NCBI GenBank assembly: GCA_937881255.1
Contig: CALGFH010000287.1
Coordinates: forward strand, 1 to 8,244
Direction: 5' to 3'
Origin: an uncultured Actinomycetes bacterium
GTDB taxonomy: Bacteria; Actinomycetota; CALGFH01
DNA: 8,244 bases
In this document: piece after piece, positions 1 to 6,708 of the stretch
Layout: every line of letters starts with the position of its first letter
Numbering within the stretch: position 1 is the stretch's first letter
Notes under the pieces: generated by a model
What the model was told of the DNA's origin: nothing
What the model saw: only the letters and a program-made list of their open reading frames with translations
Database searches by the model: none
Made by a program: the position numbers and the translations under genes

Positions 1-12
1 CCTGGTGGCTGC

Positions 13-18
13 TAGGCT
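13..18 (+). promoter_or_regulatory. Possible -10 box of a near-leaderless promoter for the glucosidase gene
   Basis: TAGGCT fits the TANNNT form of actinobacterial -10 boxes and ends nine bases before the ATG at 28. Transcription would then start at, or a few bases before, the start codon. This agrees with the absence of any purine-rich ribosome binding site in bases 1-27. The matching -35 region would lie outside the window, so the call rests on one hexamer and on spacing. Confidence 0.35.
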
Positions 19-27
19 GAGCCGTCC

Positions 28-1665
28 ATGGGGGATGCGGACTGGTGGCGGCGCGGGGTGATCTATCAGATCTACCCGCGCTCGTTCATGGACAGCGACG
101 GCGACGGGGTCGGCGACCTCCCCGGCATCCTGGCCCGGCTCGACCACCTGACCTGGCTGGGGGTGGACGCCATCTGGCTGTCCCCGGTCCATCCCTCGCC
201 CATGGACGACTTCGGCTACGACGTCAGCGACTACACCGGCGTCGACCCGGTGTTCGGCACCCTCGACGACCTCGACCGGCTGGTCGCCGAGGCCCACCGG
301 CGGGGGCTGCGGGTGCTGCTCGACTGGGTCCCCAACCACACCTCCGACCAGCACCCGTGGTTCCGGGCGTCGAGCTCGTCGCGGGACGACCCCAGGCGCG
401 ACTGGTACGTCTGGCGCGACCCCGGGCCGGACGGCGGCCCGCCCAGCAACTGGCTGCGCTACGTCGGCGACAGCGCCTGGCGCTGGCACGAGCCCACCGG
501 CCAGTTCTACTACCGGGTGTTCCTGGACTCCCAGCCCGACCTGAACTGGCGCAACCCCGAGGTCCAGGAGGCCATGTTCGACACCCTGCGCTTCTGGCTG
601 GCCAGGGGGATCGACGGGTTCCGGATCGACGCCCTGGTGGTGCTGGTCGAGGACGACCGGCTGCGCGACAACCCGCCCAACCCGAGCTACCGGCCAGGCG
701 AGGACTTCCCCTACATGCGCGAGCTGTCGGTCTGGAACGTCGACCGGCCCGAGACCCGCGAGCTGGCGGCCAGGATGCGCAAGGTGGTCGACGAGTTCGG
801 CGACGACCGGGTGCTGCTGGCCGAGCTGGGGGTGCCGCTGGAGCAGACAATGGCCTACTACGGCGGCGACGGCGGCGGGATCCAGGTGCCGTTCAACTTC
901 GAGCTGCTCACCGCCGCCTGGGACGCCAGGGGCATCGCCGGCTACGTCGACCGCTACCTGGCCGCGCTCCCGGCCGGGGCCTGGCCCAACTGGGTGCTCG
1001 GCAACCACGACAGCCCCCGGGTGGCCTCCCGGCTCGGCCCGGCCCAGGCCCGGGTGGCGGCCGTGCTGCTGCTCACCCTGCCCGGCACCCCCATCCTCTA
1101 CCAGGGCGAGGAGCTCGGCCTGGGCGACGTGCCGATCCCGCCCTCCGCCGCCATCGACCCGATCGCCCAGCTGGTCCCCGGGCGCGGCCGCGACCCCGAG
1201 CGCACCCCGATGCCCTGGGACGCCGGCCCGGGCGGCGGCTTCACCACCGGCCGTCCCTGGCTGCCCGTCGGCGAGGAGAACCTGTCCCTGAACGCGGCCG
1301 CCCAGCGCGACGACCCCGCCTCCATGCTCACCCTCCACCGCCGCCTGCTCCAGCTCCGGCGCCAGACCCCGGCCCTGGTCACCGGCGCCTACCAGCCGGT
1401 CGAGGCCGACGGCGACGTGCTCGCCTACCTCCGCACCACCCCCGGCGGCGACCGCTGGCTGGTCGCCCTCAACCTCGGCCCCTCCCCGGCCCGCCTGGCC
1501 CTGCCCGGCCCGGCGGCGGCCGGCCGGGTCGAGCTCTCCACCCAACCCGGGCGCGACGGCGAGCCGGTCGCCGGGTCGCTGGACCTGCGTGGCGACGAGG
1601 CCGTGGTGGTGTCACCCACCGGTCACGCGGACGCCGCCCAGGAGCCAGATACGCGACCGGGATGA
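28..1665 (+). CDS. GH13-family alpha-glucosidase (oligo-1,6-glucosidase/maltase type)
   Basis: Probable cytoplasmic retaining alpha-glucosidase, 545 residues, releasing glucose from short alpha-glucans; no signal peptide is visible. The N-terminus WWRRGVIYQIYPRSF and the metal-loop-like DSDGDGVGD (22-30) are typical of the family. Conserved regions occur in order: DWVPNH (99-104), QPDLNW (169-174), GFRIDAL with nucleophile Asp201, LLAELG with acid/base Glu266, and GNHD (325-328) with the transition-state-stabilising Asp328. The barrel ends near residue 445 and a C-terminal beta domain follows. Length is normal for the family. Ala follows the nucleophile where isomaltases carry Val, which in this family goes with alpha-1,4 preference, so maltose-type substrates are inferred. 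RDNPPNP (213-219) also resembles GH13 alpha-glucosidases. Transglucosylation or sucrose activity cannot be excluded. ATG at 28 was chosen because the family N-terminus begins directly after it. Confidence 0.95.
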   Translation: MGDADWWRRGVIYQIYPRSFMDSDGDGVGDLPGILARLDHLTWLGVDAIWLSPVHPSPMDDFGYDVSDYTGVDPVFGTLDDLDRLVAEAHRRGLRVLLDWVPNHTSDQHPWFRASSSSRDDPRRDWYVWRDPGPDGGPPSNWLRYVGDSAWRWHEPTGQFYYRVFLDSQPDLNWRNPEVQEAMFDTLRFWLARGIDGFRIDALVVLVEDDRLRDNPPNPSYRPGEDFPYMRELSVWNVDRPETRELAARMRKVVDEFGDDRVLLAELGVPLEQTMAYYGGDGGGIQVPFNFELLTAAWDARGIAGYVDRYLAALPAGAWPNWVLGNHDSPRVASRLGPAQARVAAVLLLTLPGTPILYQGEELGLGDVPIPPSAAIDPIAQLVPGRGRDPERTPMPWDAGPGGGFTTGRPWLPVGEENLSLNAAAQRDDPASMLTLHRRLLQLRRQTPALVTGAYQPVEADGDVLAYLRTTPGGDRWLVALNLGPSPARLALPGPAAAGRVELSTQPGRDGEPVAGSLDLRGDEAVVVSPTGHADAAQEPDTRPG

Positions 1666-1700
1666 CGGGGTAGACGCCTCCGGTCCGAACCGCCGTCCCG
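1658..1700 (+). other. Inverted repeat (possible RNA hairpin) across the glucosidase stop codon
   Basis: Bases 1658-1668 can pair with 1690-1700: nine Watson-Crick pairs, one G-U and one A-C mismatch over eleven positions, with a 21-base loop. The stem contains the TGA stop of the glucosidase gene and ends immediately before the AGGAGG ribosome binding site at 1701. It could dampen read-through or affect initiation of the small gene. There is no T tract, so a classical intrinsic terminator is not supported. Inverted repeats arise easily by chance in sequence this GC-rich. Confidence 0.3.
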
Positions 1701-1711
1701 AGGAGGACCGC

Positions 1712-1981
1712 GTGGCCAACGTCCGCCAGCCCGTGACCGACGACAGCATCAAGGTCCGCCAGCTCAGCCACTACCAGTTCAGCTGGGTCGCCGGCGACCC
1801 CGGCAAGCCCGGCACCTACACCCTCCAGCTGGTGCTCGACCAGGGCGCCTGGGAGGAGGTCCTGACCCTCGACCCCGACGACGCCGACAACCTGCAGGAC
1901 CTGCTGGAGAACACCAGCACCGTCCACTACGACATCGAGCGCCGCGTCCTGCTGTTCGGGGTCACCAAGGTCGGCGAGTAG
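1712..1981 (+). CDS. Small acidic protein of unknown function (89 aa)
   Basis: I do not recognise this family. The GTG at 1712 is the best start: AGGAGG lies at 1701-1706, five bases upstream, and the protein then reads MANVRQPVTDD. An earlier in-frame start at 1589 would lie inside the glucosidase gene and add a sequence of no protein-like character. The product has no cysteine, signal peptide or membrane segment. It is acidic, with 15 Asp/Glu against 7 Lys/Arg. The sequence suggests beta strands (YTLQLVLD, residues 36-43; EEVLTLD, 48-54), a short Asp-rich helix (DPDDADNLQDLLEN) and a final strand (RRVLLFGVTKV). It starts 46 bases after the glucosidase stop, so the two could share a transcript. 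It ends 79 bases before typA. The coding call is firm because codon use, binding site and composition agree. Confidence 0.8.
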   Translation: MANVRQPVTDDSIKVRQLSHYQFSWVAGDPGKPGTYTLQLVLDQGAWEEVLTLDPDDADNLQDLLENTSTVHYDIERRVLLFGVTKVGE

Positions 1982-2011
1982 CCGCACCCGGATCGCGGGC
2001 ACGACCTCCGC

Positions 2012-2017
2012 TACCCT
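2012..2017 (+). promoter_or_regulatory. Possible -10 box for typA
   Basis: TACCCT matches TANNNT and sits in the 79-base gap upstream of typA. It would give a 5' untranslated region of about 35 bases containing the GAGAGGA binding site. No convincing -35 hexamer is seen at the expected spacing. The surrounding GCTACCCTG resembles GCTAGGCTG before the glucosidase gene, which slightly supports both. Confidence 0.25.
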
Positions 2018-2060
2018 GGGAAGGTTGTGCCCACCCCAACCGGCCGAGAGGAACTTCGTC

Positions 2061-3893
2061 GTGCCCGCGATCCGTCATGACCTGCGCAACATCGCCATCG
2101 TGGCGCATGTCGACCACGGCAAGACCACCCTGGTGGACGCCATGCTGCGCCAGTCGGGGGTGTTCCGGGCCAACCAGGAGGTCGTCGACCGGGTGCTGGA
2201 CTCGATGGACCTGGAGCGGGAGAAGGGCATCACCATCCTGGCCAAGCAGACGGCGGTCGAGTTCGGCGGGGTGCGGATCAACGTGGTCGACACGCCCGGG
2301 CACGCCGACTTCGGGGGCGAGGTCGAGCGGACCCTGCGGATGGTCGACGCCGTCCTGCTGCTGGTCGACGCCAGCGAGGGGCCGCTGCCCCAGACCCGCT
2401 ACGTGCTCGGCAAGGCGCTGGCCCGGCGGCTGCCGGTGGTGGTGTGCGTCAACAAGGTCGACCGGGCCGACGCCCGGCCGGCCGAGGTCGTCCACGAGAT
2501 CGAGGAGCTGTTCCTTGACCTGGACGCCGACGAGCACCAGATCGGCTTCCCGATCCTGTACGCCAACGCCCGCACCGGGCGGGCCGGGCACCGGCCGGAC
2601 GACCTGGCCGGCGACCTGGGCCCGCTGCTGGAGACGATCGTGGCCACCACCCCGCCCCCGTCCTACGAGCCCGGGCACCCGCTCCAGTTCCTGGTCACCA
2701 ACCTGGACGCCGACCCGTACGTGGGACGGCTGGCCGTGGGGCGGCTGTGGCAGGGCGAGGTCCGGCTGGGCGACCGGGTCGGGGTGGCCAGGCGCGACGG
2801 CACCCTGGCCGTGGCCAAGGTGACCAAGATCGCCGGGGCCATCGGGCTGTCCCGCTCCGACCTGGACCAGGCCGGGCCGGGGGAGATCGTGGCCATCGCC
2901 GGGCTGGGCGACGTGACCGTCGGCGAGACCGTCACCGACCCCGACGACCCCCGGCCCCTGCCGGTGGTCTCGATCGACGAGCCCAGCATCTCGATGCGGT
3001 TCGGGGTCAACACCTCGCCGTTCGCCGGCAACGACGGCACCTACCTGACCAGCCGCCACCTCAAGGAGCGCCTCGACCGCGAGGTGCTCGGCAACGTGGC
3101 CATCCGGGTCCTGCCCACGGCCTCGCCCGACACCTTCGAGGTGCAGGGCCGGGGCGAGCTGCAGCTGGCCGTGCTGATCGAGCAGGCCCGGCGCGAGGGC
3201 TACGAGCTGGAGGTGTCGCGGCCCGAGGTCATCACCCGCACCGTCGACGGGCGGGTCCAGGAGCCGTACGAGGCGGTCACCCTCGACGTCCCCGAGGAGT
3301 TCGTCGGCGTGGTCACCCAGGGCCTGGCCCTGCGCCGGGGGCGGATGACCGACATGGTCAACCACGGCACCGGCTGGGTGCGCCTGGAGTTCCGGGTGCC
3401 GGCCCGGGGCCTGATCGGCTTCCGCTCCACCCTGCTCACCGCGACCAGGGGGACGGCCATCCTCCACCACCTGTTCGACGGCTACGACGAGTGGGCCGGG
3501 CCGATCAACGACCGGGTCAACGGGGCCCTGGTCGCCGACCGGGTCGGGACCACCACCGGCTACGCCCTCTGGCAGCTGCAGGAGCGGGGCGAGCTGTTCG
3601 TCGGCCCCGGCACCCAGGTGTACGAGGGCATGGTGATCGGCGAGAACGCCCGCCCCGAGGACATGGACGTCAACCCGACCCGCGAGAAGCAGAAGACCAA
3701 CATCCGCACCCACGCCTCCGACGAGGCCATCCGGCTGGTCCCGCCGACCGTGCTCTCCCTGGAGCAGGCCATCGAGCGGGTCGGCCCCGACGAGCTGGTC
3801 GAGGTCACCCCGGCCCAGCTCCGCCTCCGCAAGAAGGTCCTCGACGCCCCCTCCCGGGGCCGCGCCGCCAAGCGCGCCCGCCAGCAGCGCTAG
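2061..3893 (+). CDS. typA: Ribosome-associated translational GTPase TypA/BipA
   Basis: TypA is an EF-G-like GTPase that binds the 70S ribosome and supports ribosome assembly and growth under stress. GTP-binding motifs in the 610-residue product: AHVDHGKTT (15-23), REKGITI (53-59), DTPGH (77-81), NKVD (131-134). Domain II begins near YEPGHPL (202). The family segment FGVNTSPFAGNDG follows (314-326), then VQGRGELQL (361-369), the EF-G-C-like EPYEAVTLDVPEEF (401-414), and the TypA-specific C-terminal domain with NPTREKQKTNIR (538-549). The tail is basic. Length is usual for TypA. GTG at 2061 was chosen because GAGAGGA (2046-2052) is eight bases upstream and MPAIRHDLRNIAIVAHVDHG fits the family. 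A TTG 36 bases earlier would add an atypical Cys/Pro extension. LepA and EF-G are excluded by the C-terminal domain. Confidence 0.97.
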   Translation: MPAIRHDLRNIAIVAHVDHGKTTLVDAMLRQSGVFRANQEVVDRVLDSMDLEREKGITILAKQTAVEFGGVRINVVDTPGHADFGGEVERTLRMVDAVLLLVDASEGPLPQTRYVLGKALARRLPVVVCVNKVDRADARPAEVVHEIEELFLDLDADEHQIGFPILYANARTGRAGHRPDDLAGDLGPLLETIVATTPPPSYEPGHPLQFLVTNLDADPYVGRLAVGRLWQGEVRLGDRVGVARRDGTLAVAKVTKIAGAIGLSRSDLDQAGPGEIVAIAGLGDVTVGETVTDPDDPRPLPVVSIDEPSISMRFGVNTSPFAGNDGTYLTSRHLKERLDREVLGNVAIRVLPTASPDTFEVQGRGELQLAVLIEQARREGYELEVSRPEVITRTVDGRVQEPYEAVTLDVPEEFVGVVTQGLALRRGRMTDMVNHGTGWVRLEFRVPARGLIGFRSTLLTATRGTAILHHLFDGYDEWAGPINDRVNGALVADRVGTTTGYALWQLQERGELFVGPGTQVYEGMVIGENARPEDMDVNPTREKQKTNIRTHASDEAIRLVPPTVLSLEQAIERVGPDELVEVTPAQLRLRKKVLDAPSRGRAAKRARQQR

Positions 3894-3895
3894 AC

Positions 3896-3940
3896 GTCAC
3901 AGCGCGCGTGTGACCGCCGGCACAGACCGGCCACCGGCGG
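3896..3940 (+). terminator. Two adjacent inverted repeats just after typA; possible terminator
   Basis: Two bases after the typA stop, GTCACA (3896-3901) and TGTGAC (3909-3914) are perfect inverted arms around a 7-base GC loop. Next, CCGCCGG (3914-3920) and CCGGCGG (3934-3940) are perfect 7-base arms around a 13-base loop. No T tract follows. Actinobacterial terminators often lack one, so the position after a stop codon supports termination or mRNA end protection. The same bases could instead belong to the leader of the next gene, because the second right arm overlaps a GGCGCC used there. Confidence 0.4.
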
Positions 3941-4008
3941 CGCCAGCATCCTGAGGAGGTCCCGCACCGGGCCGCCCGCCCGGCTTCGGGGGACCGGCGC
4001 CAAGGAGG
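3939..4008 (+). promoter_or_regulatory. Structured leader with ribosome binding site before the stalked-protein gene
   Basis: Nested inverted repeats can fold this leader. GGCGCC (3939-3944) pairs with GGCGCC (3996-4001). GGTCCC (3958-3963) pairs with GGGACC (3990-3995). CCGGG (3967-3971) pairs with CCCGG (3979-3983). The two outer helices are continuous on their 3' side and end exactly against the strong AAGGAGG site (4002-4008), which is six bases before the ATG. A second AGGAGG at 3954-3959 has no nearby start codon. TCCT (3949-3952), in the 13-base bulge, is complementary to the AGGA of the real binding site. No known riboswitch class was recognised. A regulatory role is inference. Confidence 0.3.
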
Positions 4009-4014
4009 CCCATC

Positions 4015-4758
4015 ATGCGAGGCCGAGTCGTTCTGCCCGTCATCCTGGCCGTCGCGATCGCGCTGGTGGCCGTCTACGTCACCGGCTGGTCGCCGAGCAC
4101 GCCCGCGACCCAAGGCGCCCCGTCGACCCCGTCGCTCGCCCCGGCCCAGCAGGGCGCAGCCAAGCCCGCGACGTCGCCGGGCGCCAAGGCCGCGCCCAAG
4201 GTCTCCGCGCCGGCCGCGACCACGCCCAAGGCCGCTCCCAAGCCGGCCGGGAACGCCCCGGTCCAGCAGCCGGCGGCCAACGCGGCCAAGAAGCCGCAGC
4301 CGCAGCCCAGCACCGACCCGGTGGGGTTCGGTCCCGTCGGGGACGCGGGCTGGGGCAGTGAGACCGACGTCTCCGGCGACCGCCGGGCGCTCACCACGGT
4401 CTTCTCGGACTTCCAGGTCGGCCTGGGGAACGAGGACGCTCCCGACCCGAGCCGGTCGATGGGGATGACGATCCCGCTCACGGACGGGGTCGAAGGGGAG
4501 ACCCTGTACATCCATGCCCAGGGCTACAGCTTCGCCAACGAGCACGCGAGGGCCAAGCTGGCCCTGCGGGCGAGGGGCCAGACGGTTGTCCAGCGGTTCC
4601 CTGGCGGCACCGACGACTCGTTCCTCACGACGCTGGAGCTGCCCGCCGTCCCGGGCGCCACCTACGAGCTGTCGGCCGTGCTCGAGGTGGAGGAGCGCTC
4701 CGATTCCGAGGGGGCCGCCTACCTCAACATCCTCTCCATCGACGCCGAGATCCGCTAG
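4015..4758 (+). CDS. Membrane-anchored or exported protein with Ala/Pro/Lys-rich stalk, unknown function
   Basis: This 247-residue protein is of a family I do not recognise. Residues 5-22 form one hydrophobic helix after MRGR, so the protein is either anchored with its bulk outside or exported by Sec. There is no lipobox and no cysteine anywhere, and no clear AXA cleavage site. Residues 25-100 are a low-complexity stalk of Ala, Pro, Lys, Ser, Thr and Gln with repeated APK/PKA patterns, typical of extended cell-wall-spanning linkers. Residues 103-247 look globular and beta-rich, with alternating hydrophobic strands (GETLYIHAQG 161-170; TTLELPAVPGATYELSAVLEVEE 205-227; AAYLNILSIDAEI 234-246). 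These could form a beta-sandwich, perhaps a binding domain. The ATG is fixed by AAGGAGG six bases upstream. The gene stands alone on its strand and converges with the response regulator gene. Confidence 0.85.
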   Translation: MRGRVVLPVILAVAIALVAVYVTGWSPSTPATQGAPSTPSLAPAQQGAAKPATSPGAKAAPKVSAPAATTPKAAPKPAGNAPVQQPAANAAKKPQPQPSTDPVGFGPVGDAGWGSETDVSGDRRALTTVFSDFQVGLGNEDAPDPSRSMGMTIPLTDGVEGETLYIHAQGYSFANEHARAKLALRARGQTVVQRFPGGTDDSFLTTLELPAVPGATYELSAVLEVEERSDSEGAAYLNILSIDAEIR

Positions 4759-4764
4759 CCGGGA

Positions 4765-5409
4765 TCAGCCGCCGCCGGGGGTCAGCAGGCCGCGTTCGTA
4801 CGCGGTGGCCACGGCGGCGGCCCGGTCGTTGACGCCGAGCTTGGCGTAGACGTGGAGCAGGTGGGCCTTGACGCTGGCCTCGCTGATGAACAGGCGCCGG
4901 GCCGCCTCCCGGTTGGTGGTGCCCCTGGCGATCAGCTGGAGGACCTCGAGCTCCCGCTGGGTCAGGGGCTCGACCGCGGGGGCGCGGACCTGGCTCAGCA
5001 GCCGGGTCGCGACCGACGGCGAGATCACCGACTCGCCCCTGGCCGCGGCCCCGACGGCCCGGAACAGGTCCTGCTGGGTGGCGTCCTTGAGCAGGTAGCC
5101 GGTGGCGCCGGCCTTGATCGCCGGGAGCACGTCCCGGTCGGTCTCATAGGTGGTCAGGACCAGCACCTTGGCCGTCACCCCCCGCTCGGCCATGCGGGTG
5201 ATGGCGGTCGCCCCGTCGACCCGGGGCATGCGCAGGTCCATCAGGACCACGTCGGGCCGCAGGGCCTCGGCCAGGGTGACCGCCTCGGCGCCGTCGCCGG
5301 CCTCGCCGACGACCTCGAAGCGCGGGTCGCCGGTGAACATCCCGCACAGGCCGTCGCGGACCACCGGGTGGTCGTCCACGACCAGGATCCGGATGGGCGC
5401 CTCAGCCAC
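4765..5409 (-). CDS. NarL/LuxR-family two-component response regulator
   Basis: A 214-residue DNA-binding regulator, presumably phosphorylated by the kinase encoded just upstream. The receiver domain (about 6-120) has the acidic pair Asp12-Asp13, phospho-acceptor Asp58 in VLMDLRMP, the conserved Thr86 and Lys108 in YLLKDA. The output domain (about 147-209) is a LuxR-type helix-turn-helix: LTQRELEVLQLIARG, then the recognition-helix region ISEASVKAHLLHVYAKLGV. Length is standard. The GTG start at 5409 lies eight bases inside the kinase gene, with GAGGGAGGT (5415-5423) upstream, so the two are probably translationally coupled. Family knowledge suggests it dimerises on phosphorylation and activates nearby genes; control of the exporter operon is inferred from context only. 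No cognate operator could be identified because the operon promoter lies outside the window. Confidence 0.96.
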   Translation of the reverse strand: MAEAPIRILVVDDHPVVRDGLCGMFTGDPRFEVVGEAGDGAEAVTLAEALRPDVVLMDLRMPRVDGATAITRMAERGVTAKVLVLTTYETDRDVLPAIKAGATGYLLKDATQQDLFRAVGAAARGESVISPSVATRLLSQVRAPAVEPLTQRELEVLQLIARGTTNREAARRLFISEASVKAHLLHVYAKLGVNDRAAAVATAYERGLLTPGGG

Positions 5410-6688
5410 CGGCCACCTCCCTCGGGATGGCCGGGACGCCGGCGAACACGGCCGTGCCCGCGCCCGGCTCGGACTCGATCTCCAGCGTCCCGGCCAGCCG
5501 GCCGACCCGCTGGCGCATGACCGTCAGCCCGAACCCGCCGTCGTCGCCGCGGCGCACCTCCTCGGGGTCGAAGCCGACGCCGTCGTCGCGGATGTCGAGG
5601 GTGACCAGGTCGGCCAGGAACGAGAGGGTCAGCATGACCCGCGAGGCGGCGGCGTGCTTGGCCACGTTGGCCAGGGCCTCCTGGGCGGTGCGGAGCAGGG
5701 CCACCTCGACCTCGGGGTGCAGGGGGCAGGCGGCGCCGGTGGTGGTGACCTCGGCCCTGACCTGGTGCAGGTCCGACCAGCGCTCGACCACCTCGGCCAG
5801 GGCGTCGCCGAGGGCGCGCTGCTCCAGCGGCTCCGGGCCGACGGCCTGGACGGTCCGGCGGGCCTCGGACAGGCTCTCGCGGGCCAGGTCGGCGGCGTTG
5901 TCGAGGTGGCGGCGCCAGTCGGCCGGGCGCTCGGCGGCGTTCCTGGCCGCCTGCACCTGGGTGATGATCCCGGTCAGGCCCTGGGCCAGGGTGTCGTGGA
6001 TCTCGCGGGCCATCCGCTGGCGCTCGTCCAGCGTGCCCGCCTCCCGCGCCTGGGCCAGCAGCCGGGCCTGGAGCTCGGCGTTCTCGGCCATGGCGGCCTC
6101 CAGCTTGGCGTTGGCCTCGGCCAGCTCGACGATGATCCGCTTGCGCTGCTCGTTCTGCTCGGTGGTGATCTCCCCCCAGCGGCTGAAGGCGACCGCCAGG
6201 CTGGCGCTCACGGCCACCATGAGCAGGAAGGCGGCCACCGCCGGGAGGTTCGGATCGGGCAGGCGGCCGCCGAAGATGGCGGTGACGTGGAGGGCGGCGG
6301 TCGCGGTCACCCCGGCCACCCGCCAGCGGCCGCTCAGCAGCTCCCAGGTGTGCAGGTAGCCGGTGAGGGCGAACAGCCCGAACCAGGGGCTGCGGGTGAC
6401 CAGGACCCCGATCAGCACGAGCAGGCCGGCGCAGTACAGGGCCATCAGCCGGCGCCGCCGGGCCCAGGCCGGGTGGAGGGTGACCATCCACAGCATCCAC
6501 CCGGCCGTCACCACCGCCACCCCGAGCGTGCCCAGCCGGTAGGCCGCCGTCCGGTGCTCGATCAGGTCGTCGGCCATGGACGCGAGCAGCGTCGAGACGG
6601 CCAGCAGGACGTAGGGGACCACCCGGAAGGCGCGCTCCAGCCGGCGGTCCGAGGTGTCGAGCCGGACGTCGGTCTGCGGGACAGTCAC
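5402..6688 (-). CDS. Membrane sensor histidine kinase, HisKA_3 (DesK/NarL-partner) type
   Basis: A 428-residue sensor kinase. About six hydrophobic segments occupy residues 21-168 (near 21-37, 51-70, 81-98, 102-118, 124-140, 149-168), with only short loops, so it probably senses a signal within or at the membrane. A predicted coiled coil (about 176-216, ELAEANAKLEAAMAENAEL) leads to the HisKA_3 dimerisation box ERQRMAREIHDTLAQGL with phospho-acceptor His231. The ATPase domain shows the N box QEALANVAKHA (336-346, Asn341), DDGVGF (368-373) and GGFGLTVMRQR (384-394). All catalytic motifs look intact. GTG at 6688 is preferred: GAAGGG lies seven bases upstream and the gene then begins 20 bases after the permease stop. 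A TTG at 6718 would overlap the permease and has no binding site. It overlaps the regulator start by eight bases. Confidence 0.94.
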   Translation of the reverse strand: MTVPQTDVRLDTSDRRLERAFRVVPYVLLAVSTLLASMADDLIEHRTAAYRLGTLGVAVVTAGWMLWMVTLHPAWARRRRLMALYCAGLLVLIGVLVTRSPWFGLFALTGYLHTWELLSGRWRVAGVTATAALHVTAIFGGRLPDPNLPAVAAFLLMVAVSASLAVAFSRWGEITTEQNEQRKRIIVELAEANAKLEAAMAENAELQARLLAQAREAGTLDERQRMAREIHDTLAQGLTGIITQVQAARNAAERPADWRRHLDNAADLARESLSEARRTVQAVGPEPLEQRALGDALAEVVERWSDLHQVRAEVTTTGAACPLHPEVEVALLRTAQEALANVAKHAAASRVMLTLSFLADLVTLDIRDDGVGFDPEEVRRGDDGGFGLTVMRQRVGRLAGTLEIESEPGAGTAVFAGVPAIPREVAGG

Positions 6689-6708
6689 GTGCGGGCCCTT
6701 CGGCGCGG

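Noticed and set aside
45..1673. A 542-codon open frame overlapping the glucosidase gene in another frame
   Set aside because: Its product is almost entirely Arg, Pro, Gly and Ala, while the other frame carries every GH13 catalytic motif.
1962..3713. A 583-codon open frame on the - strand opposite typA
   Set aside because: It lies antisense to an unmistakable GTPase gene. Its translation is rich in Gly, Val, Pro, His, Gln and Asp with no domain motif, as expected from the mirror of GC-rich codons.
3896..3914. A CRP/FNR-like operator
   Set aside because: The arms are GTCACA then TGTGAC, the reverse order of the TGTGA...TCACA consensus, and they lie directly after a stop codon. A hairpin is the simpler reading.
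3954..3992. A leader peptide using the upstream AGGAGG
   Set aside because: No ATG, GTG or TTG lies within usable distance downstream of that site.
3894..4014. A known riboswitch such as cobalamin or c-di-AMP (ydaO) type
   Set aside because: Some short pieces look similar, but the conserved cores recalled for these classes are not present in order, and the 121-base gap is short for them.
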